Part shown: piece by piece, positions 43,359 through 51,204 of the stretch
Layout of the letters: each line of letters opens with the position of its first letter
Position numbering within the stretch: the first letter of the stretch is position 1
Assembly (NCBI GenBank): GCA_944387115.1
Contig: CALXDR010000002.1
Span: 1-64,000, forward strand
Source of the DNA: an uncultured Oscillospiraceae bacterium
GTDB taxonomy: Bacteria; Bacillota; Clostridia; Oscillospirales; Oscillospiraceae
Reading direction: 5' to 3'
DNA length: 64,000 nucleotides
Translations under genes and position numbers: made by a program
Notes under the pieces: generated by a model
Told to the model about the DNA's origin: nothing
The model's database searches: none
The model's input: the letters and a program-made list of their open reading frames with translations, nothing else

Positions 43359-44147
43359 ATGCCCCTATTTTTCAAACCCCCCAAGCGCCATGTGGTGGAG
43401 ATCCCCCCCGGGGACATCCGCCCCAATCCCAATCAGCCCCGAAAAACCTTTTCCCCCCAGGCTCTGGAAGACCTGGCCCGCTCCATTGCCCAGGTCGGCA
43501 TTCTCCAGCCCCTCTCTGTGCGCCGCACTCCAGAGGGCTGGGAGCTGGTTGCGGGAGAGCGCCGCCTGCGGGCAGCAGAGCTGGCAGGACTGCCTACCGT
43601 CCCCTGCCTCCCGGTGGAGGCGGATGTGCGCACCTCCACCCTGCTGGCCCTGGTGGAAAATGTGCAGCGGGAAAACCTGGACATCTGGGAGGAGGCCGCA
43701 GCCCTCCAGGCGCTGATTGCGCAGTGCTCCCTCTCCCAGGAGGAGGCAGCCCGTCAGGTGGGTAAAAGCCAGTCTGCGGTGGCAAACAAGCTGCGTCTGC
43801 TCAAGCTCCCCCCCGATGTCATTGAGGAGCTGCGCACTGCCCAGCTCACCGAGCGCCACGCCCGTGCCCTCCTCCGGCTGGATTGTGCGGACCTTCAGCG
43901 CAAAGCCGCACGCCACATCATCCGCCACCAGCTCAACGTGGCCCAGAGTGAAGAGTACATCCAGCATCTTACCGCCGCCCCGCCGCCCAAGCGGGCAGTT
44001 CCCATCTATAAGGTGCGGGACGTGCGGTTGTTTCTCAATACCATTCAGAAAAGCCTGGCTGCAATGCAGTCTGCCGGGGTACACGCCCAGTGCGGGCGGG
44101 AGGAAACAGACCACGACATCACCCTCACCATTCACATATCCAAGTGA
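43359..44147 (+). CDS. noc: Nucleoid occlusion protein, ParB family (Noc)
   Basis: ParB/Noc-type CTP-dependent DNA clamp, 262 residues. It has the N-terminal CTP-binding box GERRLRAAELAGL, ENVQRENLDIWEEA, a helix-turn-helix (SQEEAARQVGKSQSAVANKL) and a C-terminal dimer domain. The short hydrophobic start MPLFF resembles the membrane-targeting segment of Noc. GGGAGG precedes the ATG. Two ParB-family genes here (this and 45180-46076) match the noc-parA-parB order near firmicute origins. Two candidate Noc sites occur in the window (3531, 15316). A second ParB copy rather than Noc remains possible. Confidence 0.82.
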   Translation: MPLFFKPPKRHVVEIPPGDIRPNPNQPRKTFSPQALEDLARSIAQVGILQPLSVRRTPEGWELVAGERRLRAAELAGLPTVPCLPVEADVRTSTLLALVENVQRENLDIWEEAAALQALIAQCSLSQEEAARQVGKSQSAVANKLRLLKLPPDVIEELRTAQLTERHARALLRLDCADLQRKAARHIIRHQLNVAQSEEYIQHLTAAPPPKRAVPIYKVRDVRLFLNTIQKSLAAMQSAGVHAQCGREETDHDITLTIHISK

Positions 44148-44201
44148 CTGCCCGCCCCCCGCTCCCCACACTCCCCGCCGGGGCTGCGTCCATCCCCCTG
44201 A

Positions 44202-44217
44202 TGTTTCACGTGAAACA
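44202..44217. promoter_or_regulatory. parS site 1
   Basis: TGTTTCACGTGAAACA, identical to the universal 16-bp parS palindrome bound by ParB. It lies between noc and parA. Immediately after it come two partial repeats (CCGTGAAACCCGTGAAA). Confidence 0.95.
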
Positions 44218-44354
44218 TCCCCGTGAAACCCGTGAAAAAGGTTGAAATCCATGGTGGAAGCAGATATAATGGTATCTATGCCGAATGCATTTTCGGAAAA
44301 CCATTTATTTCTACACCAGGCGCACCCCTTGCGCCGGAAAAGGCGGGTACTCTT

Positions 44355-45128
44355 ATGGGGAAAACCATTGCAATCGTCAACCAAAAGGGCGGCGTGGGTA
44401 AAACCACCACCTGTGTCAACCTGGCAGCAGGTCTGGCCGCCCTGGGCGCCAAAGTGCTGGTATGTGACTTTGACCCCCAGGGCAACGCCACCTCCGGCCT
44501 GGGGGTGGACAAAACCCACTCCCCCAGCGTATATGATGTTCTCATGGGCCAGGCCCCCGTATCCCGGGCAATCGTGTCCACCAAGTGGGCGGATGTGGTG
44601 CCTGCCAACAAGGCCCTGTCTGGCGCCACTGTGGAGCTGATTCAGCTGGAGCGGCGGGAATACCGTCTGCGGGAAGCGCTGGAGGAGGTCAAGGACCGGT
44701 ACGACTTTATTTTCATCGACTGTCCTCCCTCCCTAGAATTGCTCACCCTGGACGCGCTGTGCGCCGCCGACACACTGCTGGTGCCTGTGCAGTGCGAATA
44801 CTATGCCCTGGAAGGTCTCACCGATCTGATGTACACCGTGCGCCTTGCCAAGCGCTCGCTGAATCCCAATCTGGAGCTGGAAGGGGTTGTGCTCACCATG
44901 TACGACGGGCGCACCAACCTCTCTCTTCAGGTGGCCGATGAGGTGAAGCGCCATTTCCCCGGCAAGGTGTATTCCACGGTCATCCCCCGCAATGTGCGCC
45001 TCTCCGAGGCGCCCAGCCACGGCAAGCCGGTGAGCGCTTACGACAATTCCTCCCGTGGGGCCCAGGCCTACCGCCAGTTGGCCCAGGAGGTGTACCAGCG
45101 CAGCGGCGGAGCCGTCGCCCAGGTGTAA
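44355..45128 (+). CDS. parA: Chromosome-partitioning ATPase ParA (Soj)
   Basis: 257-residue deviant-Walker ATPase (NQKGGVGKTTTCVNLAAGL; later FIDCPPSLELLTLDAL). It forms ATP-dependent dimers on DNA and, with ParB-parS, moves origins apart; in bacilli it also controls DnaA. The frame is open upstream to 44223 across the region after parS, but the ATG at 44355 starts the conserved MGKTIAIVNQ and has AAGGCGG before it. Confidence 0.95.
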   Translation: MGKTIAIVNQKGGVGKTTTCVNLAAGLAALGAKVLVCDFDPQGNATSGLGVDKTHSPSVYDVLMGQAPVSRAIVSTKWADVVPANKALSGATVELIQLERREYRLREALEEVKDRYDFIFIDCPPSLELLTLDALCAADTLLVPVQCEYYALEGLTDLMYTVRLAKRSLNPNLELEGVVLTMYDGRTNLSLQVADEVKRHFPGKVYSTVIPRNVRLSEAPSHGKPVSAYDNSSRGAQAYRQLAQEVYQRSGGAVAQV

Positions 45129-45179
45129 GAGAAACGGATGGATGCGCCCCACGGGGGTGCGGAAAGGAAGGTTAATCCC

Positions 45180-46076
45180 ATGGCAAAAGCCAAAGGATTG
45201 GGCCGGGGACTGGGTGCATTGATGGGCGATGTCGCCCTGCAAAGCCAGGAATCCGGCTCCGTCTTGCTGCCGATCTCCCAAGTGGAGCCCGGCCTCAACC
45301 AGCCCAGAAAATATTTTGACGAGGAGTCCCTCACGGATTTGGCCCAGTCCATCCGCGAGCACGGCATCATTCAGCCCCTCACCGTGCGGCGGCTCTCCTC
45401 GGGGTACTACCAGATCATTGCCGGAGAACGCCGGTGGCGGGCGGCCAAGCAGGCCGGTCTGTCCGAGGTGCCCGCCATTGTCATTGAGGCGGACGACAAA
45501 AAGGTCATGGAGCTGGGGCTGATTGAAAACCTCCAGCGTGAAAACCTCAATCCCATGGAGGAGGCGGAGGGCTATCTCATGCTGCTCACCGACTATGGCA
45601 TGACCCAGGAGGAGGTTGCCCACCGGATGGGCAAATCCCGTCCCGCTGTGGCAAACGCCCTGCGGCTCACCGCCCTCCCCCCCGCTGTGCGGGAGCTGCT
45701 GATACAAGGTCAGCTCTCCGCAGGGCATGGCCGGGCTGTTTTGATGGTGGAGGGTGAGGCTGCCCAGACCGCCTTTGCCCAGCACATTGTCCAGCTGGGG
45801 ATGTCGGTACGCCAGGCGGAGGGGGCTGCAAAGCACTTCCACGTGGCCCAGGAGAGCGCCCAGGAGAAGCCCAAGCGGGAGGACCCGCACCGGATGTACC
45901 TGGCGGATGTGGAGAAAACCCTGTCCAGCCAGTTCGGCCGCAAGGTGAGCATCACCACCGGCCGGAAAAAAGGAACCTTAGAGTTGGAGTTTTACAACAT
46001 GGATGATTTGAATACCCTCCTGGATTTGCTGGGCTCAATTCCGTCCACAGCACACACAAAGGAGGAGTCCCAATGA
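45180..46076 (+). CDS. parB: Chromosome-partitioning protein ParB (Spo0J)
   Basis: 298-residue ParB CTPase that loads at parS and spreads as a clamp. Motifs: N-terminal [12 protein letters not shown] (ParA-stimulating tail), the CTP box [29 protein letters not shown], helix-turn-helix [23 protein letters not shown]-terminal dimer domain. GGAAGG lies before the ATG. Its stop overlaps the next gene by four bases. Both parS sites lie within about 1.0 kb of this gene. Confidence 0.95.
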   Translation: MAKAKGLGRGLGALMGDVALQSQESGSVLLPISQVEPGLNQPRKYFDEESLTDLAQSIREHGIIQPLTVRRLSSGYYQIIAGERRWRAAKQAGLSEVPAIVIEADDKKVMELGLIENLQRENLNPMEEAEGYLMLLTDYGMTQEEVAHRMGKSRPAVANALRLTALPPAVRELLIQGQLSAGHGRAVLMVEGEAAQTAFAQHIVQLGMSVRQAEGAAKHFHVAQESAQEKPKREDPHRMYLADVEKTLSSQFGRKVSITTGRKKGTLELEFYNMDDLNTLLDLLGSIPSTAHTKEESQ

Positions 46077-46714
46077 ACCACAACGACCAGTCCCAGCTGG
46101 AGGAGCAGGAGAGCACCGTACACGACGCTCCCTCTGCTCCCCCCAGTAAGCCCGCCAATCCCGCCAAGGGAAAATCCTCGGTGGCCATCTACCTGACCAT
46201 CCTGTTTGCCGCCGCCTTCTGCCTGCTGCTCATGGCCTATCTCATTCAGCAGCGCAACAACCAGGTTTTGGAGCAGAGCTCCCAGCAGCAGCAGGAATCC
46301 CTCAACGACTTGACCCTGGGCAACCAGGCCCTCCACGCCCAGCTCAACGACCTGGAGGATCAGCTGGAGAACCTGAAAAACAGCCTGGACCAGACCAAGG
46401 AAAATCTGACCCAGGCCCAGGGTGAGCTCAATGCCCAGAGTGAAAACTACGCCGCCCAGCTGGCGGCCCTGGACAGCCTCAACCTGGCGGAAACCATGCT
46501 GCGGGAAAACCGCCCCGCCGACTGCGCCGCCTATCTCATTGAGCTGTCCCAGTCTGGAAAGACCTTCCCCGTCCACCAGGCGGAAAAGACCGCAGGTGAG
46601 GTAACCACCCAGTTTAACCTGTCCAAGCGGTTCCGGGAGATTGCCCAGCAGCTGCTGGATGGGGGACACCTGGAGCAGGCGGACTTTGACCGTTTCGTAG
46701 CCCTCCTCCCCTGA
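46073..46714 (+). CDS. Single-pass membrane protein with coiled coil, coupled to parB
   Basis: 213 residues, no family recognised. Residues 1-35 are polar and Pro/Ser/Lys-rich, 36-58 form one membrane helix, about 60-135 are a heptad-rich coiled coil (many Gln/Leu/Asn), and the last 75 residues form a soluble helical domain. It begins inside parB (ATGA overlap), so it is made with ParB, and parS site 2 lies just after it. A role in anchoring or spacing the segregation machinery at the membrane is conceivable but unproven. Confidence 0.75.
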   Translation: MNHNDQSQLEEQESTVHDAPSAPPSKPANPAKGKSSVAIYLTILFAAAFCLLLMAYLIQQRNNQVLEQSSQQQQESLNDLTLGNQALHAQLNDLEDQLENLKNSLDQTKENLTQAQGELNAQSENYAAQLAALDSLNLAETMLRENRPADCAAYLIELSQSGKTFPVHQAEKTAGEVTTQFNLSKRFREIAQQLLDGGHLEQADFDRFVALLP

Positions 46715-46734
46715 TGCGCCCCAACGATTCTCCA

Positions 46735-46750
46735 TGTTTCACGTGAAACA
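46735..46750. promoter_or_regulatory. parS site 2
   Basis: A second perfect TGTTTCACGTGAAACA, 2.5 kb from site 1 and 36 bases before the serS ATG. ParB bound here could affect serS expression. Confidence 0.95.
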
Positions 46751-46785
46751 TACTCCACTATAAATTAGAGAATAGGTGATATACC

Positions 46786-48087
46786 ATGCTGGACATTAAA
46801 TTTATCCGTGAGAACCCCGAAGCTGTCAAGGAAAACATCCGCAAGAAGTTTCAGGAGGAGAAGCTCCCTCTGGTGGACCGGGTCATTGAGCTGGACCGCC
46901 AGAATCGTGAGGCAATGACCGAGGCCAATACCCTGCGCGCCTCCCGCAACGCCCTCTCCAAGCAGGTGGGCATGCTCATGGGTCAGGCCAAAAAGGACCC
47001 CTCCAAGCTGGAGGAGGCCGAGGCAGTGAAGGCCCAGGTAAAGGCAAACGCCGAGCGCCTGGCCCAGCTGGAGGAGCTGGAGGGTCAGCTGGCCCAGGAG
47101 CTGCGCCAGATTATGCTGGTCATTCCCCAGATGATTGACCCCTCCGTCCCCATCGGCCCCGACGATGAGAGCAATGTGGAGGTGGAGCGCTTTGGCGAGG
47201 CGGTGACCCCCGGCTACGAGATTCCCTACCACACGCAGATTATGGAGCGGTTTGACGGTGTGGATTTGGATTCCGCCGGACGGGTGTCCGGTGCGGGCTT
47301 CTACTACCTCATGGGCGACATTGCCCGCCTCCACTCCGCCGTGCTGGCCTACGCCCGGGACTTCATGATTGACAAGGGCTTCACCTACTGCATCCCCCCC
47401 TTCATGATTCACGGCAACGTGGTGGAGGGCGTGATGAGCCAGACGGATATGGACGCCATGATGTACAAGATTGAGGGCGAGGACCTCTACCTCATCGGCA
47501 CCAGCGAGCACTCCATGATTGGTAAGTACATTGACCAAATCATCCCCGAGGACAGCCTGCCCCACACCCTCACCTCCTACTCCCCCTGCTTCCGCAAGGA
47601 GAAGGGCTCCCACGGCATTGAGGAGCGGGGCGTGTACCGCATTCATCAGTTCGAGAAGCAGGAGATGATCGTGGTGTGCAAGCCGGAGGATTCTATGGCG
47701 TGGTACGAGAAGATGTGGCGCTACTCCGTTGAACTGTTCCGTTCTCTGGACATTCCCGTGCGCCAGCTGGAGTGCTGCTCCGGCGACCTGGCCGACCTGA
47801 AGGTAAAGTCCTGCGACATCGAGGCCTGGTCTCCCCGCCAGCAGAAGTACTTCGAGGTGTGTTCCTGCTCCAATTTGGGCGACGCCCAGGCCCGCCGCCT
47901 GAAAATGCGTGTGAAGGGGGAGAACGGCACCTATCTGCCCCACACCCTCAACAACACTGTGGTGGCGCCCCCCCGGATGCTCATTGCCTTCCTGGAGAAC
48001 AACCTCCAGGCGGACGGCTCGGTGAACATCCCCCCTGTGCTCCGCCCCTATATGGGCGGCCAGAGTGTGCTCACCCCCAAGCACTAA
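46786..48087 (+). CDS. serS: Seryl-tRNA synthetase
   Basis: Charges tRNA-Ser (and tRNA-Sec if present). It has 433 residues, class II. An N-terminal long coiled-coil arm (about 30-100) contacts the tRNA variable arm. Motif 2 is in SPCFRKEKGSHGIEERGVYRIHQFEKQE and motif 3 near TLNNTVVAPPRMLIAFLENN. AGGTG precedes the ATG. No T-box is seen upstream, only parS site 2. Confidence 0.96.
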   Translation: MLDIKFIRENPEAVKENIRKKFQEEKLPLVDRVIELDRQNREAMTEANTLRASRNALSKQVGMLMGQAKKDPSKLEEAEAVKAQVKANAERLAQLEELEGQLAQELRQIMLVIPQMIDPSVPIGPDDESNVEVERFGEAVTPGYEIPYHTQIMERFDGVDLDSAGRVSGAGFYYLMGDIARLHSAVLAYARDFMIDKGFTYCIPPFMIHGNVVEGVMSQTDMDAMMYKIEGEDLYLIGTSEHSMIGKYIDQIIPEDSLPHTLTSYSPCFRKEKGSHGIEERGVYRIHQFEKQEMIVVCKPEDSMAWYEKMWRYSVELFRSLDIPVRQLECCSGDLADLKVKSCDIEAWSPRQQKYFEVCSCSNLGDAQARRLKMRVKGENGTYLPHTLNNTVVAPPRMLIAFLENNLQADGSVNIPPVLRPYMGGQSVLTPKH

Positions 48088-48138
48088 GAGAAGCCCAGAA
48101 TCCCCTCTCCAGAGAGAACATCTACGAGGTGTGTTTTT

Positions 48139-48567
48139 GTGAAAAAGTTTTTTGAAGAGTTTAAGTCCTTTATCAACCGGGGCAATGTGCTGGGTCTGGC
48201 GGTGGGCGTCATCATCGGCGGCGCCTTCTCCAACATCACCACCTCCCTCACCAACGACATCATCATGCCCATCGTATCCATCTTCCTGGGCGGCGTGGAC
48301 TTCTCCACCATGAGCGTGATGCTCCCCACCCTGTTCCCCGTGGCGGAGGACGCTGCCCCCAATATGCTCAACTACGGCAGCTTCCTCTCCGCTGTCATCA
48401 ACTTTTTGATTCTGGCTCTGGTGGTGTTCTGCATTGTCCGGGCGGTGAACAAGGCCATGTCCCTGGCAAAGCCCAAGCAGGAGGACACTCCGCCCCCGCC
48501 CCCCGAACCCTCCAATGAGGAGAAGCTGCTCATGGAGATTCGGGACCTGCTTAAGGAGGGTCGCTGA
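48139..48567 (+). CDS. mscL: Large-conductance mechanosensitive channel
   Basis: Emergency osmotic valve. It has 142 residues: amphipathic N terminus FFEEFKSFINRGNVLGLAVGVIIGGAF with the pore-lining first helix, a periplasmic-type loop, the second helix, a Pro-rich linker and the C-terminal helical bundle EEKLLMEIRDLLK. It starts at GTG with GAGGTG before it. The stop overlaps the next small gene. Confidence 0.95.
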   Translation: MKKFFEEFKSFINRGNVLGLAVGVIIGGAFSNITTSLTNDIIMPIVSIFLGGVDFSTMSVMLPTLFPVAEDAAPNMLNYGSFLSAVINFLILALVVFCIVRAVNKAMSLAKPKQEDTPPPPPEPSNEEKLLMEIRDLLKEGR

Positions 48568-48914
48568 TGCCCCCGCAGGAACTGCCCCACACGCCCTCCC
48601 AGGAGGAGCGCCCCGCCTCCGCCTCCTTTGAGCAGCGCACGGCGGCCTGGACCGGCATTGTGTATATGCTCTGCCTGATGTTCGTCACCTGCTACTCCAT
48701 CTACACCGGAGGCAAAACCCTCCCCGGCACCTTCCCGCTGCTCCTGATTCCGGTGGCGGCAGCCTCGGTGGTCATTGCCGTGTACCGCCGGTGCAAGGGC
48801 GCCGCCTCCCTCCCCCTCACCCTGTTGGTGGCGGCGGTGGGCGTGGCCGCCATGGCGCTGGGTCTGGCTACGGGGGTACCTGCTCTGATTTCCGCCCTCA
48901 CCGGGGGCAATTGA
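48567..48914 (+). CDS. Small three-helix membrane protein
   Basis: 115 residues. A polar N terminus is followed by three hydrophobic segments (about 28-47, 54-71, 80-110). No recognised family. It overlaps the mscL stop and lies directly before rsmG, so it is co-translated with them. AAGGAGG upstream of its ATG supports it as a real gene. Confidence 0.6.
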   Translation: MPPQELPHTPSQEERPASASFEQRTAAWTGIVYMLCLMFVTCYSIYTGGKTLPGTFPLLLIPVAAASVVIAVYRRCKGAASLPLTLLVAAVGVAAMALGLATGVPALISALTGGN

Positions 48915-48925
48915 GGTGAATGCCA

Positions 48926-49639
48926 ATGTATGAATGGATTGCAAGCGGGCTGGAGACACTGGGGCTGTCCCAGGACATCCCCGCCCAGGCCGCCCGCCAG
49001 CTGGAAGCGTACGGGCACGCCCTCATCCAGCAAAACCAGGTGATGAACCTCACCGCCATTACCCAGCCCAAGGATGTGGCCACCCTGCATATGCTGGACT
49101 GCGCCCCCCTGCTGGAGTGCGCCCAGCTGCCCGGACATACCCTGGTGGATGTGGGCACCGGAGCAGGGTTCCCCGGCATGGTGCTGAAAATCCTCTGCCC
49201 CACCCTCTCTGTCACCCTGCTGGACAGCCTGCAAAAGCGGCTGGACTGGCTGGCTCAGGTGGGAGTAGACCTGGGGCTGGAAGGTCTGACGACCCTCCAC
49301 TGCCGGGCGGAGGAGGCGGGGCAGGACCCCGCCCTCCGGGAGCAGTTTGATGTGGCCACCGCACGGGCCGTGGCTGACCTGCGGCTGCTGGCCGAGCTGT
49401 GCCTGCCGCTGGTCAAGGTGGGCGGGCGCTTTCTGGCCATGAAGTCGGTGGAGTGCCAGCAGGAGCTGGAACAGGCTGAGGGCGCCATCCGTGCCCTGGG
49501 CGGCGAGGTGGTGGGCTGCCACGACTACACCATCCCCCACACCCAGGTGACTCACCGGGTGGTCGTCATTCGTAAGGTGGCCCCTACCCCCGCAAAATAC
49601 CCCCGCCGCTGGGCCAAAATGCAGAAAAGCCCCCTGTAA
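48926..49639 (+). CDS. rsmG: 16S rRNA (guanine-N7) methyltransferase
   Basis: Methylates G527 of 16S rRNA; loss in other bacteria gives low-level streptomycin resistance. It has 237 residues with the SAM-binding loop DVGTGAGFPGMVLK. An ATG six bases upstream is too close to GAGGTG, so 48926 is taken. rsmG (gidB) normally lies next to noc/parAB near the origin, as here. Confidence 0.94.
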   Translation: MYEWIASGLETLGLSQDIPAQAARQLEAYGHALIQQNQVMNLTAITQPKDVATLHMLDCAPLLECAQLPGHTLVDVGTGAGFPGMVLKILCPTLSVTLLDSLQKRLDWLAQVGVDLGLEGLTTLHCRAEEAGQDPALREQFDVATARAVADLRLLAELCLPLVKVGGRFLAMKSVECQQELEQAEGAIRALGGEVVGCHDYTIPHTQVTHRVVVIRKVAPTPAKYPRRWAKMQKSPL

Positions 49640-49695
49640 CCCCGCCCTGTTGCAGGGCTTTCCCTTGGCTCCCAGGGGTTTTAGGCAATTTTTTG

Positions 49696-49724
49696 TTGCC
49701 AACTCCCTCGGTTTGTGATACGAT
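49696..49724 (+). promoter_or_regulatory. Promoter of the MinD-like gene
   Basis: TTGCCA (49696-49701), 17-bp spacer, TACGAT (49719-49724), 25 bases before the ATG. Confidence 0.55.
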
Positions 49725-49749
49725 ACAGAGGAATGAGGAGGAGATACCC

Positions 49750-50484
49750 ATGGGTACTTCCATCATGATTACATCGGGCAAGGGCGGCACGGGAAAAACC
49801 TCCCTCACCGCCGGGGTATCCGCCTGTCTGGCCGCATTGGGCCGGCGGGTGCTGTGCGTAGACCTGGATATCGGCCTGCGCAACCTGGACTTGTCCCTGG
49901 GTCTGTCTGACCGGGCCCTGATGGATTTTCGTGATGTCATGGAGTGCCATGCCACCCTGTCCACGGCCGCAGTGGAGCACCCGGACATTCAGGGGCTGTA
50001 CCTGCTCACCGCCCCGCTGAGTCTGGAGCACCTCAATCAGGCAGACTTTCGCCGCCTCATCGCAGAGGCCAAGGATTGCTTTGACTTCGTCCTCATGGAT
50101 TCTCCCGCCGGATTGGGGGAGGGATTTCAGCTGGCCATGGCTGCGGCAGACCGGGTGATTGTGGTATCTGCCACCGAGCCCGCCGCCCTGCGGGATGCCC
50201 AGCGTGCCATATCCCAGCTGATTGGCCGGATTCCCGAATTGCATCTGGTGGTCAACCGGGTGCAGCCCAAGCTGATGGACAAGCTGCGCACTTCCATTGA
50301 CAACGCCATGGACATGGCGGGTCTGCCCCTGCTGGGGGTGGTGCCCGAGGACCAGACCGTGACCATGGCTGCCGCCGCCGGAGTTCCCCTGGTGCTGATG
50401 AGCCATCGGGGCGCTGCCCCCGCTTACCTCAACATCGCCCGGCGTCTGCTGGGCCAGAGGGTCCCCCTGCTTCGTATCCGCTGA
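49750..50484 (+). CDS. minD: MinD-like septum-site ATPase
   Basis: 244-residue ParA/MinD-superfamily ATPase. It has deviant Walker A SGKGGTGKTS, the MinD-specific DIGLRNLDLSLGL and MDSPAGLGEG, and a short basic amphipathic C terminus (NIARRLLGQRVPLLRIR) that could be the membrane anchor. MinC and MinE are not in the neighbourhood, and methylglyoxal synthase follows; in clostridia minD is often beside mgsA. AGGAGGAG precedes the ATG. Confidence 0.82.
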   Translation: MGTSIMITSGKGGTGKTSLTAGVSACLAALGRRVLCVDLDIGLRNLDLSLGLSDRALMDFRDVMECHATLSTAAVEHPDIQGLYLLTAPLSLEHLNQADFRRLIAEAKDCFDFVLMDSPAGLGEGFQLAMAAADRVIVVSATEPAALRDAQRAISQLIGRIPELHLVVNRVQPKLMDKLRTSIDNAMDMAGLPLLGVVPEDQTVTMAAAAGVPLVLMSHRGAAPAYLNIARRLLGQRVPLLRIR

Positions 50485-50508
50485 TTGTGATAGAAAGGAC
50501 GGTTCTTC

Positions 50509-50922
50509 ATGAATATTGCCCTGATGAGCCATGACAATAAGAAGGAGCTGATGGTGCAGTTCTGCATTGCCTACTGCGGCATCCTCTCCAAGCATACGGT
50601 GTGTGCCACCAGCCGCACGGGCAAGCTGGTGGCGGAGGCCACCGGTCTGCCGGTGCAGCTCTTCCTCACCCATGCCCATGGGGGCAGCCAGCAGATTGGC
50701 GCCCGCATCGCCTACGACGAAATTGACATGGTGCTCTTCTTCAACGACCCCAACTCGGACGAGCTGGATCAGGATTTGCACTATATCACCAGCCTGTGCG
50801 ACCAGCACAATGTGCCCTTCGCCACCAACGCCGCCACAGCGGAAATGCTCATCCACGGCCTGGCCCGGGGAGATTTGAGCTGGCGTGAGCTGATCAAGCC
50901 CAGCACACCGCTGAAGGTGTAA
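50509..50922 (+). CDS. mgsA: Methylglyoxal synthase
   Basis: Converts dihydroxyacetone phosphate to methylglyoxal and phosphate, a bypass that relieves phosphosugar stress. 137 residues carry the family core: SRTGKLVAEATGLPV, the phosphate site HAHGGSQQIGARIAYDEIDMV and the following NDPN, and NVPFATN. The FFNDP string replaces the more common FFRDP/FFWDP. AAAGGAC lies upstream of the ATG. Confidence 0.92.
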   Translation: MNIALMSHDNKKELMVQFCIAYCGILSKHTVCATSRTGKLVAEATGLPVQLFLTHAHGGSQQIGARIAYDEIDMVLFFNDPNSDELDQDLHYITSLCDQHNVPFATNAATAEMLIHGLARGDLSWRELIKPSTPLKV

Positions 50923-50935
50923 CACACAACCAAAC

Positions 50936-51186
50936 GCCGCAAGGACGCCGGAGAGTACCGGCTCACCGCCGGACAGAGAACAGCGCACCAAGGCTGAGAG
51001 CGCTGACGGCACGGGAGTGGGGAAGGACACCGGTTGAGCGGGCCTGGAAACAGGCCGGTTTCCTTCCCGCACCAGAAGGCAAAAGGGCGGGGGTCCATCC
51101 CCCGCCGAACTTGGGTGGCACCACGAAGGATTGCATTGCAATGCTCTCGTCCCATGGCTATGGGCTGAGGGCATTTCTTATTTTCA
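50936..51186 (+). ncRNA. T-box riboswitch upstream of hisS
   Basis: Leader with the T-box landmarks: GGAGAGTACC (AGTA motif of stem I), AGAGAAC and CTGAGAG in the distal stem I, a stem III (GCGGGGGT/ATCCCCCGC), the T-box proper TGGGTGGCACCACG (51112-51125), and a terminator GCTCTCGTCCCAT / ATGGGCTGAGGGC (51143-51172) followed by a T-rich tail. Histidine (CAC) triplets occur 3' of the distal stem in the specifier area, matching the downstream gene. Uncharged tRNA-His should turn on hisS (and aspS). Confidence 0.88.
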
Positions 51187-51204
51187 CACAAAGGAGTTGT
51201 ACCT

